In this document: piece by piece, positions 1 to 7,097 of the stretch
Numbering within the stretch: position 1 is the stretch's first letter
Layout: each line of letters starts with the position of its first letter
Assembly (NCBI GenBank): GCA_947454215.1
Contig: CANGJN010000011.1
Location: 1 to 9,469, forward strand
Length of the DNA: 9,469 bases
Reading direction: 5' to 3'
Source: Neisseriaceae bacterium
GTDB lineage: Bacteria > Pseudomonadota > Gammaproteobacteria > Burkholderiales > UBA11063
Notes under the pieces: generated by a model
Databases searched by the model: none
Told to the model about the DNA's origin: nothing
Seen by the model: the letters and a program-made list of their open reading frames with translations, nothing else
Program-made: the position numbers and the translations under genes

Positions 1-40
1 CTAATTTGTATGGCTATATTTAAAAGTTTTGAAAATGAAT

Positions 41-1198
41 ATGTTTAGCAAGTTTTTTAAAAAACAAAAACAACCAGAATCTCATGAGATAGAAATTATA
101 GAATCAGATACAAAGGATTTAAAATTAAATAAAGTTTCTGAATTAGAAGATCCATCTATAAATCTAACTGAGAGTGTTGATATAATAGAAAAAAATACAC
201 AAATTATTGATAAATTAGATAATATTGTAGACATTTTGAAAGCAGATTCTGATTTTAAAATACTTCAAGAAGATATAGAGGAAACTAAACAAAAAAATTG
301 GTTGAAGTCTCTTAGGGGTGGATTAGAGAAAACAAGAAATAATTTAGGGAAGAAGTTATTAGGTGTATTTGGTGGAGGGAAGATAAGTCCAGAATTGTAT
401 GATGAGTTAGAAACTACTTTACTCTCTTCAGATATTGGTATAAGATCTACTAAATATATATTAGATGAAATAAGAAATAAAGTTACTTTAAAAGGCTTAA
501 AAGATGCTAATGAACTTAAAGATGCTTTAAAAAATATACTTATTGAATTATTAACTACTATTAAAAAACCACTTGAAATAAAAGATAAGAAACCTCACGT
601 TATTATGTTGGTAGGTGTCAATGGTTCAGGTAAAACCACCACTATAGGGAAACTTACAAAGTATTTCCAACAACAAGGTAAGTCTGTTATACTTGGAGCC
701 GCCGACACTTTCAGAGCAGCAGCAAGAGAACAACTAATTGAATGGGGTAAGAGAAATAATGTTGTTGTTATCTCTCAGGAAAATGGTGACCCTGCATCAG
801 TTGCTTTTGATACAGTAAAATCAGCATTTGCTAATAACATTGATATCGTTTTGATTGATACAGCTGGTAGATTATCTACTCAAACGAATTTAATGGAGGA
901 AATAAAAAAAATAAAGCGTATAACAAATAAAGCATTGAATGAAGATCCACATGAAACCTTATTAATTTTGGATTCTAATATTGGACAAAATGCATTAAGT
1001 CAATTAAAGGCTTTTGATGAGGCTATTGGCGTTACTGGTCTTATTGTTACAAAATTAGATGGAACTGCAAAGGGAGGCGTTATTTGTGCGATTGCCAAAG
1101 AAAATCCAGTTCCTTTATTATTTATAGGGATTGGAGAAAAAATTGATGATTTACGAGAATTTGATCCAGTTGAATATGTGAATGCTTTAATTGATTAA
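41..1198 (+). CDS. ftsY: Signal recognition particle receptor FtsY (SRP GTPase)
   Basis: FtsY is the membrane-associated GTPase that docks the SRP-ribosome complex at the Sec translocon, forming a GTP-dependent heterodimer with Ffh. Numbering from the ATG at 41 (385 aa): residues 1-85 are the charged, acidic A domain; about 87-175 are the N-domain four-helix bundle (WLKSLRGGLEKTRNNLGKKL); the rest is the G domain. The P-loop GVNGSGKTTT lies near 192-201, DTFRAAA near 222-228, DTAGR at 273-277, TKLDGTAKGG from 337 and GIGEKIDDL near 363-371, in the normal order. Starts at TTG 29 and ATG 35 are also in frame. I prefer ATG 41 because the protein then begins MFSKFFKK, like FtsY homologues; none of the three has a good Shine-Dalgarno. 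No GC-rich terminator follows, only an A6T6 palindrome over the stop codon. The family is certain; only the start is doubtful. Confidence 0.97.
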   Translation: MFSKFFKKQKQPESHEIEIIESDTKDLKLNKVSELEDPSINLTESVDIIEKNTQIIDKLDNIVDILKADSDFKILQEDIEETKQKNWLKSLRGGLEKTRNNLGKKLLGVFGGGKISPELYDELETTLLSSDIGIRSTKYILDEIRNKVTLKGLKDANELKDALKNILIELLTTIKKPLEIKDKKPHVIMLVGVNGSGKTTTIGKLTKYFQQQGKSVILGAADTFRAAAREQLIEWGKRNNVVVISQENGDPASVAFDTVKSAFANNIDIVLIDTAGRLSTQTNLMEEIKKIKRITNKALNEDPHETLLILDSNIGQNALSQLKAFDEAIGVTGLIVTKLDGTAKGGVICAIAKENPVPLLFIGIGEKIDDLREFDPVEYVNALID

Positions 1199-1470
1199 AA
1201 AATTTTTTCTGTTATTTAACTTAAATGTTTATTGTGTTCTCAACGGGTTATTAAATAGATCTATTAAATATATTGCAAATTATAATTATTTATTTTACTT
1301 TAATTATTGGTAGTAAGTAACATTTTGCTTTTATTTTAATTTTGTTAATTCAATAAAACGAAATGATTTTATAGATTCTATATTTATGGTGGTATTTTTT
1401 TAATCTCTTGAGGGGGTTAGGGGTGTTATGATCTTATAATCTTTAACAATTTATTTTAAAGGAATTTAAT
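1199..1470. other. Non-coding gap between ftsY and the beta-helix gene
   Basis: I see no gene in these 272 bases. Visible elements are a 12-bp palindrome AATAGATCTATT at 1254-1265, set within a 9-bp direct repeat TATTAAATA (1249-1257 and 1262-1270), and a G-rich patch at 1410-1425 that stands out from the AT-rich surroundings. The promoter and ribosome binding site of the next gene lie at the right end. The direct repeat or palindrome could be an operator, but nothing ties it to a regulator. Confidence 0.5.
1424..1440 (+). promoter_or_regulatory. Candidate extended -10 promoter of the beta-helix gene
   Basis: TGTTATGAT at 1424-1432 is an extended -10 element (TGn followed by TATGAT). A perfect TATAAT follows at 1435-1440. 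TTGAGG at 1408-1413 is the nearest -35-like hexamer, but it is 13 bp from the first -10 and 21 bp from the second, so neither spacing is ideal. A strong Shine-Dalgarno AAAGGA (1458-1463) sits 7 nt before the GTG start at 1471. Initiation here would give a 5' leader of roughly 25-40 nt. Confidence 0.5.
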
Positions 1471-2526
1471 GTGAAAACTTCTTTTTTAAAGTTATTTATA
1501 TTTATTAGTTTAGATGTAATTAGTTTATCTGCTCTTGTGGTAAATTCAGAACAAGATTTTTATGATAAGTTAACAAAATCAAATAATATAACATTATCTA
1601 ATGATATAACATTATCTAAACCTGTTTATCTAATGCCTAATCAAATCATAAATGGAAATGGTCATAAATTAATATTAAATATATCAGACAATCAATGTCA
1701 ATTTAGTTTGGCTTCTAACAATCAAATTCTTTCTATGGAAATTGTTTCTACAAGTGATAATACAAATGTAATGTGTGCAAACAATGTTTCAAATGCATAC
1801 TTAGCTTCAACTAATATTACAAGTAGTGGGACAAATTCTAATGCAATTGTTATCAATAACTCAAATGTTGTAAAGTTAGATTCTTGTAATATTATTAAAA
1901 ATGGAACAGGAAATTCTATCCAAGCAAATAACAGTACTACTGTTGTTATAAATAATTTTTATATTAGTCATAACAGTCCAGATAATGGTGTCATTTTTAG
2001 TAATACTAAAAGTAGTATTTTTATAAATAGTATTTTTGTCATTACAAACCCAACAACACTTATTCAAGCAGGCCTTGTTATTGTAGGTAGCAATGATTTA
2101 AATGTTGAAGATATGAGATTTTTTGCATATTCAAATTTAGTAGATGTAATTAGAGTTATTTCAGGTACTAATGTTATGATACAGTATAACACCTTTTTTG
2201 TAAATAGTCAAAATTTGCCAAACGTAGCTATTGGAATATTTTTTGGAGATAACAATCAAATGCCTTTTAATATTAATAATATAAGTATTAATAATAATGA
2301 TTTTTATAATTTCACTATTTCCAATACTAATTATTTAGCAGCATTAAACTTCTCTAAGACTAGTAATACATCAATTAATCCACAATTCAATTCTGGAAAT
2401 GTTATAGGAAATAGTAAACTATATGGTGGTGCAGAAAATGGTGCAACAATACAAGGTAGTGTCTCATTTACAGATGGCGGGGTTTTTCCTAACAATAATG
2501 GTTATAGAAAATTTTTTATTCATTAA
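1471..2526 (+). CDS. Secreted Asn-rich right-handed beta-helix protein, function unknown
   Basis: This 351-aa protein starts at GTG 1471, 7 nt after a good AAAGGA. Residues 1-24 look like a Sec signal peptide: Lys at 2 and 7, then a hydrophobic stretch from 8 to 24, interrupted by an unusual Asp15. The rest is low in charge, has 63 Asn in 351 residues and no Trp, and shows repeated rungs of about 23-25 residues ending in Asn pairs (for example 127-150, 151-175, 176-198). The opening section, with INGNGHKLIL at 60-69, is the typical N-terminal cap of pectate-lyase-like right-handed beta helices. Three cysteines (76, 102, 139) remain. I see no autotransporter barrel, anchor motif or catalytic signature. 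Its ends are isolated from neighbours, with its own promoter. It may be a secreted or periplasmic surface-binding protein; an enzymatic role on polysaccharide is possible but unsupported. The fold is inferred; the specific gene is not recognised. Confidence 0.75.
   Translation: MKTSFLKLFIFISLDVISLSALVVNSEQDFYDKLTKSNNITLSNDITLSKPVYLMPNQIINGNGHKLILNISDNQCQFSLASNNQILSMEIVSTSDNTNVMCANNVSNAYLASTNITSSGTNSNAIVINNSNVVKLDSCNIIKNGTGNSIQANNSTTVVINNFYISHNSPDNGVIFSNTKSSIFINSIFVITNPTTLIQAGLVIVGSNDLNVEDMRFFAYSNLVDVIRVISGTNVMIQYNTFFVNSQNLPNVAIGIFFGDNNQMPFNINNISINNNDFYNFTISNTNYLAALNFSKTSNTSINPQFNSGNVIGNSKLYGGAENGATIQGSVSFTDGGVFPNNNGYRKFFIH
1586..1619 (+). repeat. Tandem 18-bp in-frame duplication in the beta-helix gene
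   Basis: The 16-mer ATATAACATTATCTAA occurs at 1586-1601 and again at 1604-1619, an 18-bp period. In frame it encodes NITLSN followed by DITLSK (residues 39-50), a six-codon tandem duplication. Near-identity at the DNA level suggests either a recent duplication or a repeat prone to slippage. Confidence 0.85.
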
Positions 2527-2547
2527 TTGATTTTCCTTACTGATAAT

Positions 2548-2615
2548 TTATTTTGTTCGTAACAGCAGAATAGTTAATTTCTCTTTTTGCGGACAAAATG
2601 ATTAAAATGTTTTTT
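2548..2615 (+). terminator. Hairpin with trailing T-run after the beta-helix gene
   Basis: ATTTTGTTCGT (2550-2560) pairs with GCGGACAAAAT (2589-2599), an 11-bp stem with two G-U pairs that can extend by two further pairs (2548-2549 with 2600-2601). The loop is 28 nt and a TTTTTT run starts 9 nt after the extended stem (2610-2615). It is a plausible transcript end 22 nt past the stop codon, although the loop is long and the gap before the T-run is wide for a standard intrinsic terminator. Confidence 0.4.
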
Positions 2616-2626
2616 AACTTTCGTTA

Positions 2627-2654
2627 TTTAAATACAAAGTGTTTGTATTTTAAA
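2627..2654 (+). repeat. Hairpin with GTG triloop
   Basis: AAATACAAA (2630-2638) and TTTGTATTT (2642-2650) form a perfect 9-bp stem around the triloop GTG. Past one bulged T (2651), three more A-T pairs extend it (2627-2629 with 2652-2654). No T-run follows on either strand, so it is not a standard terminator. Confidence 0.5.
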
Positions 2655-2881
2655 GTGGATTTATATTTGGGAATTTGGGTAAATTCTAAATCTTTCTTAA
2701 GAATCAGGAAATAAATTATAGTTAGTAATTCTCAATTTAATAAAATCTCGTATTATAACTAAACAACTAGTATCAGATAACGACCTTGTATGTCTTCGTT
2801 TATAGGTTAATTGTTTTTTCTCAATTTAAAATGCTATTGTTATATGATTATTTAAAATATTTAAAAAAAATTATCTAAATA

Positions 2882-2890
2882 TGTTATAAT
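2882..2890 (+). promoter_or_regulatory. Extended -10 promoter of rpsO-pnp
   Basis: TGTTATAAT at 2882-2890 is a perfect extended -10 (TGn-TATAAT). The -35 region (TTAAAA near 2861-2866, 18 bp upstream) is poor, as is common when the extended -10 is strong. Transcription would begin near 2897 and give an rpsO leader of about 145 nt, which contains the hairpins described next. Confidence 0.6.
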
Positions 2891-2937
2891 AATTCTTTAA
2901 TAATAAATTATAATTTTAAAATTTTAAAAAATTTATT

Positions 2938-3036
2938 TCCACAGATTTGTGGATGAGGTTTTTTAAATAATTAGGAGTAATATTAGGTTTTTATTTTCTT
3001 GATATTACTTGTCGAATAACTTTATATAGTAAAGGT
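2938..3036 (+). promoter_or_regulatory. Structured rpsO leader, candidate S15 autoregulatory element
   Basis: Three hairpins can be drawn. (a) TCCACA (2938-2943) pairs with TGTGGA (2948-2953) around GATT, with TTTTTT at 2959-2964, which resembles an attenuator. (b) 2975-2987 pairs with 2998-3010, about 13 pairs including several G-U; its core is AGTAATAT with ATATTACT, and at its tip G2986-U2999 lies next to G2987-C2998. Adjacent G-U and G-C pairs are the motif S15 recognises in 16S rRNA and in its own mRNA in several bacteria. (c) CTTTA (3020-3024) pairs with TAAAG (3030-3034), covering the Shine-Dalgarno AAAGG (3031-3035). The 3' arm of (b) can also pair with AGTAA (3028-3032), so (b) and ribosome access could be linked. 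Structure seen by eye; the regulatory role is inference. Confidence 0.4.
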
Positions 3037-3042
3037 AAAAAA

Positions 3043-3312
3043 ATGGCTTTAACAGCAAATCAACGTTTAGATATTATGAAAAAATTTCAAAGAAGTAGTA
3101 ATGATACAGGTTCTAGTGAGGTTCAAATTGCTTTGTATACTGCAAGAATCAATGACCTAACTGAACACTTTAAAATTCATACAAAAGACAATCATTCTCG
3201 TAGGGGATTGTTAAATTTAGTTTCTCAAAGAAGAAGATTATTAAATTATTTAAAAAAAACAGATAATGCAAAATATGTTAGTATTGTTAAAGATTTAAAT
3301 TTACGTAAATAA
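3043..3312 (+). CDS. rpsO: 30S ribosomal protein S15
   Basis: S15 is a primary-binding small-subunit protein that nucleates assembly of the 16S central domain and forms a bridge to the large subunit. The 89-aa length is exactly typical. The family core is present: NDTGSSEVQIALYTARINDLTEHF, then KDNHSRRGLLNLVSQRRRLLNYLKK. Two family positions differ from the usual form: GSPEVQ reads GSSEVQ, and KDHHSRRG reads KDNHSRRG. The Shine-Dalgarno AAAGGT (3031-3036) is 6 nt before the ATG. The gene is followed after 65 nt by pnp, the order conserved across proteobacteria, and is probably co-transcribed with it. In E. coli, S15 represses its own translation through a pseudoknot at the start site; the leader here could do something similar by a different structure. 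Confidence 0.98.
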   Translation: MALTANQRLDIMKKFQRSSNDTGSSEVQIALYTARINDLTEHFKIHTKDNHSRRGLLNLVSQRRRLLNYLKKTDNAKYVSIVKDLNLRK

Positions 3313-3377
3313 TCTAATAGGGTAAAAATCTTTTCTTTCTAACTTTTCTTTTAAACAATATTTTAAAAAGGCGCAAA

Positions 3378-5480
3378 ATGTTCAATAAGGTATTAAAAAC
3401 CTTTCAATATGGTAAAAATACTGTTACTTTAGAAACTGGAGTAATGGCTAGACAAGCAACATCAAGTGTTCTTGTAACTGTTGATGAAACTGTTGTTTTA
3501 GTAACAGTAGTAGCAGATAAGACAGTAAAAGAAGGTAAAGATTTTTTCCCATTAACCGTCGATTATTTTGAGAAAAATTATGCCGTAGGAAAAATTCCAG
3601 GTGGTTATATAAAAAGAGAAACTAAGCCTGGAGATCATGAGGTTTTAATTTCACGCTTGATAGATAGACCAATAAGACCATTATTTCCAGATGGTTTTTA
3701 TAATGAAATTCAAATAGTTGCTCAAGTTTTATCTTTAAATCCAGAAATACAATCAGATATTCCTGCTATAATTGGCGCTTCGGCAGCATTATGCCTATCT
3801 GGTGTTCCATTTAAAGGTCCATTAGGTGCAGCAAGGGTAGGTTATATTGATAATGAGTATGTATTAAATCCAACAAGGGAACAATTAAACATGTCTCAAT
3901 TAGATTTAGTTGTAGCTGGAACAAATAAAGCTATTTTAATGGTTGAGAGTGAAGCTAAAGAATTACCTGAAGATGTAATGTTAAATGCAGTTGTATTTGG
4001 ACAAGAACAATTTAAGCATTTAATATTAAATATAGAAGAGTTTGTAAAAGAGGTTAATCCTCCAATGTGGGAATGGACGCCACCTAGTATAAATGAAGAT
4101 TTGTTAAATAAAGTTAATCATTTGGCTAAAAATGAGTTAGAATTGGCTTATAACATTAAGGAAAAGCAATTAAGGACTAATAAAATTTCTGAAATTAAAT
4201 TAAAAGTTGATGCTGAGTTAGTAAAAGAGGACTCTGATTGTGACCATTTGAATTTAATTAAATCTTATTTTCATAACTTAGAGGCGAGTATAGTAAGAGG
4301 AAAAATTCTTGCAGGAGAGCCAAGAATAGATGGTAGAGATACAAGAACTGTTAGGCCAATTAATATTTTAACATCTGTATTGCCAAGGGCTCATGGTTCA
4401 ATTTTATTCACGAGAGGTGAAACTCAGTCTCTTTCAGTTGTTACTTTAGGAACGAAATTAGAGGAACAGTCCGTAGACGCAATTAGTGGATATTACACTG
4501 AAAGATTGATGCTACACTATAATTTCCCACCATTTGCTACTGGAGAAGTTGGTAGAATAGGACCCCCAAAACGTCGTGAAGTTGGTCATGGTAACTTAGC
4601 AAAAAGAGCTTTAAAAGCTGTTATACCTTCAAATGATGTATTTCCTTATAGTATGAGAATTGTATCTGAGATTTTGGAGTCTAACGGTTCCTCATCTATG
4701 GCAACTGTATGTGGTGGTTGTTTATCTATGATGGATGCTGGCGTTCCAGTAAAAAATCACGTAGCTGGTGTTGCTATGGGACTAATTTTAGATGGTAATA
4801 AATTTGCGGTTTTAACTGATATACTGGGTGATGAGGATCATTTGGGTGATATGGATTTTAAAGTTGCTGGTACAGAAAATGGAGTTACTGCTCTGCAAAT
4901 GGATATTAAAATTGAAGGAATAAATCAAACAATAATGCATGTGGCTTTGCAACAAGCGAGAGATGCAAGATTTCATATTTTAGATAAGATGAAGGAGGCT
5001 ATACCTCATCCAAGAGTTTTATCAGATAGAGTTCCTAGATTATATACTATGCAAATTAATCCTGAAAAAATTAAAAATGTTATTGGTAAGGGCGGTACAG
5101 TAATTAAATCAATTATTGCGGAAACAGGAGCTACCATTGATATTAGTGATGAGGGTCTTGTTACTATTGCCTCAACTTTAAAATCAGGTGCAGATTTGGC
5201 AAAATTAAGAATTGAAGATATAATTTGTGAGGTTGCAATAGGTCAGGTTTATGATGGTAAAGTAACTCGTATTCTAGAAAGAAATATGGGAGCTATGGTT
5301 GCAATTTTAGGAGGAAGAGAGGGATTTGTTCATATTTCACAAATTTCTAATGAAAGAATTAACGACGTAAGAACTGTTTTATCTGAAGGACAAGATGTAA
5401 AGGTTACAGTTGTGGAGTTTGATAATAGAGGTCGCATGAGATTATCTATCAAAGCAGCCATAGCGAATTTAACCCAGTAA
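3378..5480 (+). CDS. pnp: Polynucleotide phosphorylase (PNPase)
   Basis: PNPase degrades RNA 3' to 5' by phosphorolysis and can add tails in reverse; it works alone or in the degradosome. The 700 residues hold both RNase PH domains (about 1-145 and 313-545) joined by an all-alpha linker, a KH domain (about 555-615, with VIGKGG at 568-573) and an S1 domain (about 622-692). Catalytic landmarks are intact: RR at 399-400, SNGSSS at 435-440, and [12 protein letters not shown] with Asp487, Asp493 and Lys495. The protein stops just after the S1 domain, so it is slightly shorter than E. coli PNPase and lacks a long RNase E-binding tail. The start has AAGG (3368-3371) 6 nt upstream. In E. coli, RNase III cuts a hairpin between rpsO and pnp; here the gap holds only a 7-bp A-T stem (3349-3355 with 3362-3368) touching the ribosome binding site. 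The wording of the second PH domain is strongly betaproteobacterial. Confidence 0.98.
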   Translation: MFNKVLKTFQYGKNTVTLETGVMARQATSSVLVTVDETVVLVTVVADKTVKEGKDFFPLTVDYFEKNYAVGKIPGGYIKRETKPGDHEVLISRLIDRPIRPLFPDGFYNEIQIVAQVLSLNPEIQSDIPAIIGASAALCLSGVPFKGPLGAARVGYIDNEYVLNPTREQLNMSQLDLVVAGTNKAILMVESEAKELPEDVMLNAVVFGQEQFKHLILNIEEFVKEVNPPMWEWTPPSINEDLLNKVNHLAKNELELAYNIKEKQLRTNKISEIKLKVDAELVKEDSDCDHLNLIKSYFHNLEASIVRGKILAGEPRIDGRDTRTVRPINILTSVLPRAHGSILFTRGETQSLSVVTLGTKLEEQSVDAISGYYTERLMLHYNFPPFATGEVGRIGPPKRREVGHGNLAKRALKAVIPSNDVFPYSMRIVSEILESNGSSSMATVCGGCLSMMDAGVPVKNHVAGVAMGLILDGNKFAVLTDILGDEDHLGDMDFKVAGTENGVTALQMDIKIEGINQTIMHVALQQARDARFHILDKMKEAIPHPRVLSDRVPRLYTMQINPEKIKNVIGKGGTVIKSIIAETGATIDISDEGLVTIASTLKSGADLAKLRIEDIICEVAIGQVYDGKVTRILERNMGAMVAILGGREGFVHISQISNERINDVRTVLSEGQDVKVTVVEFDNRGRMRLSIKAAIANLTQ

Positions 5481-5506
5481 TAATAAAATTCACTAAAATA
5501 AAATCA

Positions 5507-5539
5507 TTCATCTCTGCGATTGTAGGGGTGAAGTTTTTT
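5507..5539 (+). terminator. Intrinsic terminator after rpsO-pnp
   Basis: TTCATCTCT (5507-5515) pairs with AGGGGTGAA (5524-5532) in a 9-bp stem with two G-U pairs and an 8-nt loop, followed by G and TTTTTT (5534-5539). It lies 26 nt after the pnp stop and is the best terminator in the window. Confidence 0.85.
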
Positions 5540-5558
5540 ATTCATGAAGGATTTTTTT

Positions 5559-5580
5559 AGTACATATCTTCATATGTACT
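5559..5580 (+). repeat. Perfect 9-bp hairpin with CTTC loop
   Basis: AGTACATAT (5559-5567) and ATATGTACT (5572-5580) are perfect complements around the tetraloop CTTC, preceded by TTTTTTT and followed by the weak T-rich TTATTTAT. It may be a backup terminator for pnp or a protein-binding palindrome. Confidence 0.6.
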
Positions 5581-5805
5581 TTATTTATAGTAAAGTTTTA
5601 TTTAGTAAGAAACAATAATTCTTTTATTCTATTTGGGCAATTTAGTAAAATAAATTATTCAGCAATGTTCAATATTTTTATTTATTGAGAGTTGTCTTCT
5701 ACAATTATGTAGATGTATTGCTTTTCTGATCGAATAATTATTGCTGAATAGTTTTTAATATACAAAATATTAATAAAATTTATGATTTTAAAATAAGATA
5801 AGGTT
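5581..5805. repeat. Upstream region of the oxidoreductase with an 11-bp inverted repeat
   Basis: TATTCAGCAAT (5656-5666) is repeated in inverted form as ATTGCTGAATA (5740-5750), 73 bases apart, with GTTTTT after the second copy. A smaller 6-bp hairpin lies between them (TCTACA 5698-5703 with TGTAGA 5708-5713). I see no convincing sigma-70 promoter, although one must lie between the pnp terminator and 5806. No gene is supported here. Confidence 0.5.
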
Positions 5806-6867
5806 ATGATTAATAAATTTAAATTTATATTAGATAGAAAAATAAGGTTTGCTTTAGTTGGTTGTGGCAGGGTTTCTGCTAACCATATCAATGCCTTAAA
5901 ATTAAGTGCTGATAATGCAGAATTAGTAGCAGTTTGCGACATTAATATTGATAATTTAAATAAAGCAGTTAATGAAACTGGTGCTAAACCATATTCAAAC
6001 CTAACAAAAATGTTAGAAGAAGGTGGGTTTGATGTCGTTATATTGGCAACGCCTAGCGGGTTACATCCTACCCAAACTATTCAATGTGCTAGTTACAATT
6101 ATAATGTTGTAACAGAAAAGCCAATGGCTACTAAATTGTTGGATGGAATAAATATGGTAAAGGCATGTGATAATGCCTGTGTACAACTATTTGTAGTTAA
6201 GCAAAATAGATTGAATCCAACAATAAATTTATTAAAAAATACTATTAGTTTTGGTAAATTTGGTAGAATATTTAATGTTTCTTGTAATGTGTTTTGGACT
6301 AGACCTCAAGAGTATTACGATTTAGCTAAATGGAGAGGAACTTGGGAGTTTGATGGTGGTGCATTCATGAATCAAGCTTCACATTATGTTGATTTATTGG
6401 AATGGTTGATAGGTCCAGTAGAATCTGTTCAAAGTTATACTGCGACTCAGTTAAGAGATATTGAAGTAGAAGATTCTGGAGTTTTGGCTTTAAGATGGAG
6501 AAATGGTGCCTTGGGTACAATGAATGTTTCTATGTTGACTTATCCAAAGAATTTAGAGGGTTCTATTACTATAATTGGTGAAAATGGAACTGTTAGAGTA
6601 GGTGGAGTTGCTTTAAATGAAATTCAAATTTGGCAGTTTGCTGATGAGGACTTAGATATTATAAAAGCTAAAGAATCTAATTATAAAATAGTATCAGAAT
6701 ATGGATTAGGTCATACCTTATATTATAAAAATGTGATTAGAGCTTTAAGGGGTGAAGAACATCCAAGTACTGATGGAAGAGAAGGTTTGAAATCATTAGA
6801 GTTGTTGATTGCAATTTATAAATCGTCTCGAGATGGAAAAAAAATTGCTTTGCCATTAGAGTATTAA
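5806..6867 (+). CDS. wlbA: Gfo/Idh/MocA oxidoreductase, probable UDP-GlcNAcA 3-dehydrogenase (WlbA-like)
   Basis: WlbA/WbpB enzymes oxidise the C3 hydroxyl of UDP-N-acetylglucosaminuronate with NAD, the first step toward 2,3-diacetamido uronic acid sugars of LPS. The 353 aa hold an N-terminal Rossmann domain with GCGRVSANH at 20-27 (the family's GxGxxG-like NAD site), EKP at 104-106 (catalytic Lys105), and the family's C-terminal sheet domain with DGGAFMNQASHYVDLLEW (183-200), whose His193 is the expected active-site histidine. FWTRPQEYYDLAKWRGTW (163-180) and the DGREGLKSLELL ending match my memory of Bordetella WlbA closely. The N-terminus is about 10 residues longer than usual (MINKFKFILDRK). 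ATG 5806 has AAGG only 2 nt upstream, an odd spacing, but no better in-frame ATG follows. The other wlb genes are not adjacent. Family is secure; the exact substrate is inferred. Confidence 0.8.
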   Translation: MINKFKFILDRKIRFALVGCGRVSANHINALKLSADNAELVAVCDINIDNLNKAVNETGAKPYSNLTKMLEEGGFDVVILATPSGLHPTQTIQCASYNYNVVTEKPMATKLLDGINMVKACDNACVQLFVVKQNRLNPTINLLKNTISFGKFGRIFNVSCNVFWTRPQEYYDLAKWRGTWEFDGGAFMNQASHYVDLLEWLIGPVESVQSYTATQLRDIEVEDSGVLALRWRNGALGTMNVSMLTYPKNLEGSITIIGENGTVRVGGVALNEIQIWQFADEDLDIIKAKESNYKIVSEYGLGHTLYYKNVIRALRGEEHPSTDGREGLKSLELLIAIYKSSRDGKKIALPLEY

Positions 6868-7097
6868 TGTATCCTTATTAAGATAACAATAACTCTAATA
6901 CTTCAGCAGATTTTATAATCTGAGTAACTTTGAAATTTAATAATATATTTATATTTAATCTGTTTCGTAACACTATGTACTAATAGACGTCTAAAAGGAT
7001 AAATATAAAGATATAAAAAATAAATTATGATAAAAAACAAAACTGAGAGTTGCGAATATTTAAATATAAATTTCTAAGAAATTATTCCTGCAAAATA

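Larger units (their letters stand above)
2527..3042. other. Non-coding region between the beta-helix gene and rpsO
   Basis: I find no convincing gene in these 516 bases on either strand; the longest minus-strand reading frame I followed (around 2703-2824) has no ATG. The left half holds a run of hairpins (2548-2601, 2627-2654, 2671-2686, and a palindrome at 2694-2703). The right part holds the rpsO promoter and leader, listed separately. Confidence 0.6.

Noticed and set aside
29..40. TTG start at 29 for ftsY
   Set aside because: It is in frame but adds MKMN before the MFSKFFKK that matches homologous FtsY starts, and it has no better ribosome binding site.
1876..2067. 63-codon minus-strand frame inside the beta-helix gene
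   Set aside because: Antisense shadow of a well-supported gene, with no recognisable motif.
2703..2824. Open minus-strand stretch of about 40 codons between the beta-helix gene and rpsO
   Set aside because: No ATG, GTG or TTG start with a ribosome binding site and no recognisable protein features.
2885..2944. DnaA-box/origin-like AT-rich region with the short palindrome near 2938
   Set aside because: No DnaA box consensus clusters, and the promoter plus rpsO leader explain the elements.
5682..5942. 86-codon minus-strand frame overlapping the start of wlbA
   Set aside because: It is antisense to the NAD-binding region of the oxidoreductase, its second half is low-complexity Ile/Asn/Tyr, and no family is recognised.
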